DNA from: Serratia quinivorans
Lineage (GTDB): Bacteria > Pseudomonadota > Gammaproteobacteria > Enterobacterales > Enterobacteriaceae
Assembly (NCBI RefSeq): GCF_946227985.1
Contig: NZ_CAMKGL010000006.1
Span: forward strand, 124,001-188,000
DNA length: 64,000 nucleotides
Reading direction: 5' to 3'
Shown: one piece after another, positions 63,688 to 64,000 of the stretch
Numbering within the stretch: the stretch's first letter is position 1
How the letters are laid out: each line of letters starts with the position of its first letter
Program-made: the position numbers and the translations under genes
The notes under the pieces: generated by a model
Told to the model about the DNA's origin: nothing
Database searches by the model: none
The model's input: only the letters and a program-made list of their open reading frames with translations

Positions 63688-64000
63688 TTACTTGCTGACG
63701 CGATCGTAGTAAACCATGTCGGCATTCAGGCCCTGCTGGTAGCCTTTGACGTTATCGCGCAGCACCACTTCGGTTTTGGCCTGATCGATAAACACATACG
63801 GCGAACTGCGCTGCAGCTCCTGCTGCATGGCGGTATACAGCGCGGTGCGCTTGGCCGGATCGGCTTCGGCCACTGCTGCCAATGTTTGTTGACTTAACTG
63901 TGGGATCTGCCAGCCATTGAGGCCCGCCACCGTGCTGGTTTTGCCGTCGTTATAGGCAAAGGCGCTGGCGTTGGAGTGGGCGTCAAAGTAGTCCGGGATC
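63688..64000 (-). CDS. Peptide ABC transporter substrate-binding protein (3' part)
   Basis: The last 103 residues of an OppA/DppA-type (class C, family 5) binding protein; the gene continues past the window end. IPDYFDAHSNASAFAYNDGK and ELQRSSPYVFIDQAKTEVVL are typical of the C-terminal lobe. Ends GLNADMVYYDRVSK. It is convergent with dgoA, with 18 bases between. Substrate unknown; a link to D-amino acid or peptide uptake is possible. Confidence 0.8.
   Translation of the reverse strand, partial: IPDYFDAHSNASAFAYNDGKTSTVAGLNGWQIPQLSQQTLAAVAEADPAKRTALYTAMQQELQRSSPYVFIDQAKTEVVLRDNVKGYQQGLNADMVYYDRVSK

Overview
The window looks like a chromosomal segment of a Serratia-like member of the Enterobacterales (Yersiniaceae). 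I base this on moderately high GC, ERIC-type intergenic repeats, a type I-F CRISPR repeat of the Serratia/Pectobacterium/Yersinia kind, enteric leader peptides (SpeFL, MgtL, PyrL), and gene order shared with Escherichia coli. From nrdG onward the backbone nrdG-nrdD-treC-treB-treR-mgtA-ridA-pyrI-pyrB-pyrL follows the E. coli order from memory, with extra blocks inserted between its members.

Layout. (1) 1-9763: type I-F1 CRISPR-Cas locus: 3' part of cas1, cas2-3 fusion, csy1-csy2-csy3-csy4, leader, and an array of 36 repeats and 35 spacers. (2) 9861-13794, minus: inducible ornithine decarboxylase system potE-speF with its 34-codon ornithine-sensing leader speFL. (3) 14220-24058: yhbP, yraR, then a C-P lyase operon phnFGHIJKLMN, a hexapeptide acyltransferase and phnP, without phnCDE. 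Two ERIC-like elements lie here, one inside the phn operon. (4) 24160-29763: ArsP_1-type permease, anaerobic ribonucleotide reductase nrdDG behind paired NrdR boxes, and a LysR regulator divergent from a flavodoxin-fold oxidoreductase. (5) 29791-38463: trehalose genes treC-treB and treR, split by a roughly 4.3-kb bacteriocin cassette. (6) 38559-41681: Mg2+ transporter mgtA with an MgtL-type leader peptide and mutually exclusive hairpins. (7) 41710-51006: accessory block with unrecognised genes, a predicted peptide-modification cluster (circularly permuted ATP-grasp, alpha-E, transglutaminase, Anbu protease), an unknown gene pair, and an orphan one-module NRPS (A-PCP-reductase). (8) 51221-53291: ridA and pyrBI with the pyrL attenuator. 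(9) 53422-64000: FecBCD-type importer downstream of a DSD1-family deaminase, and divergently an RpiR regulator, N-acyl-D-amino-acid deacylase, RidA paralog, sodium symporter, dgoK and dgoA. The window ends in a peptide-binding protein gene.

Most notable is the cassette between treB and treR. A canonical LexA box precedes a phage tail-fibre-like protein with an S74 chaperone domain, then a colicin D-type tRNase toxin with pyocin-S features and its ImmD-type immunity protein. On the other strand lies an Exc2-like lipoprotein, a family I associate with ColE1-type plasmids. No lysis gene is visible. A fibre-like protein as first gene of an SOS-controlled nuclease bacteriocin operon is unusual and may be an undescribed two-component bacteriocin.

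The 56321-63669 cluster fits, by inference, breakdown of an N-acylated amino-sugar acid (N-acyl-2-amino-2-deoxy-hexonate): deacylation, PLP-dependent deamination/dehydration, 2-keto-3-deoxy-sugar-acid kinase, and aldolase. All identifications were made by eye and from memory of protein families; no database search was possible.
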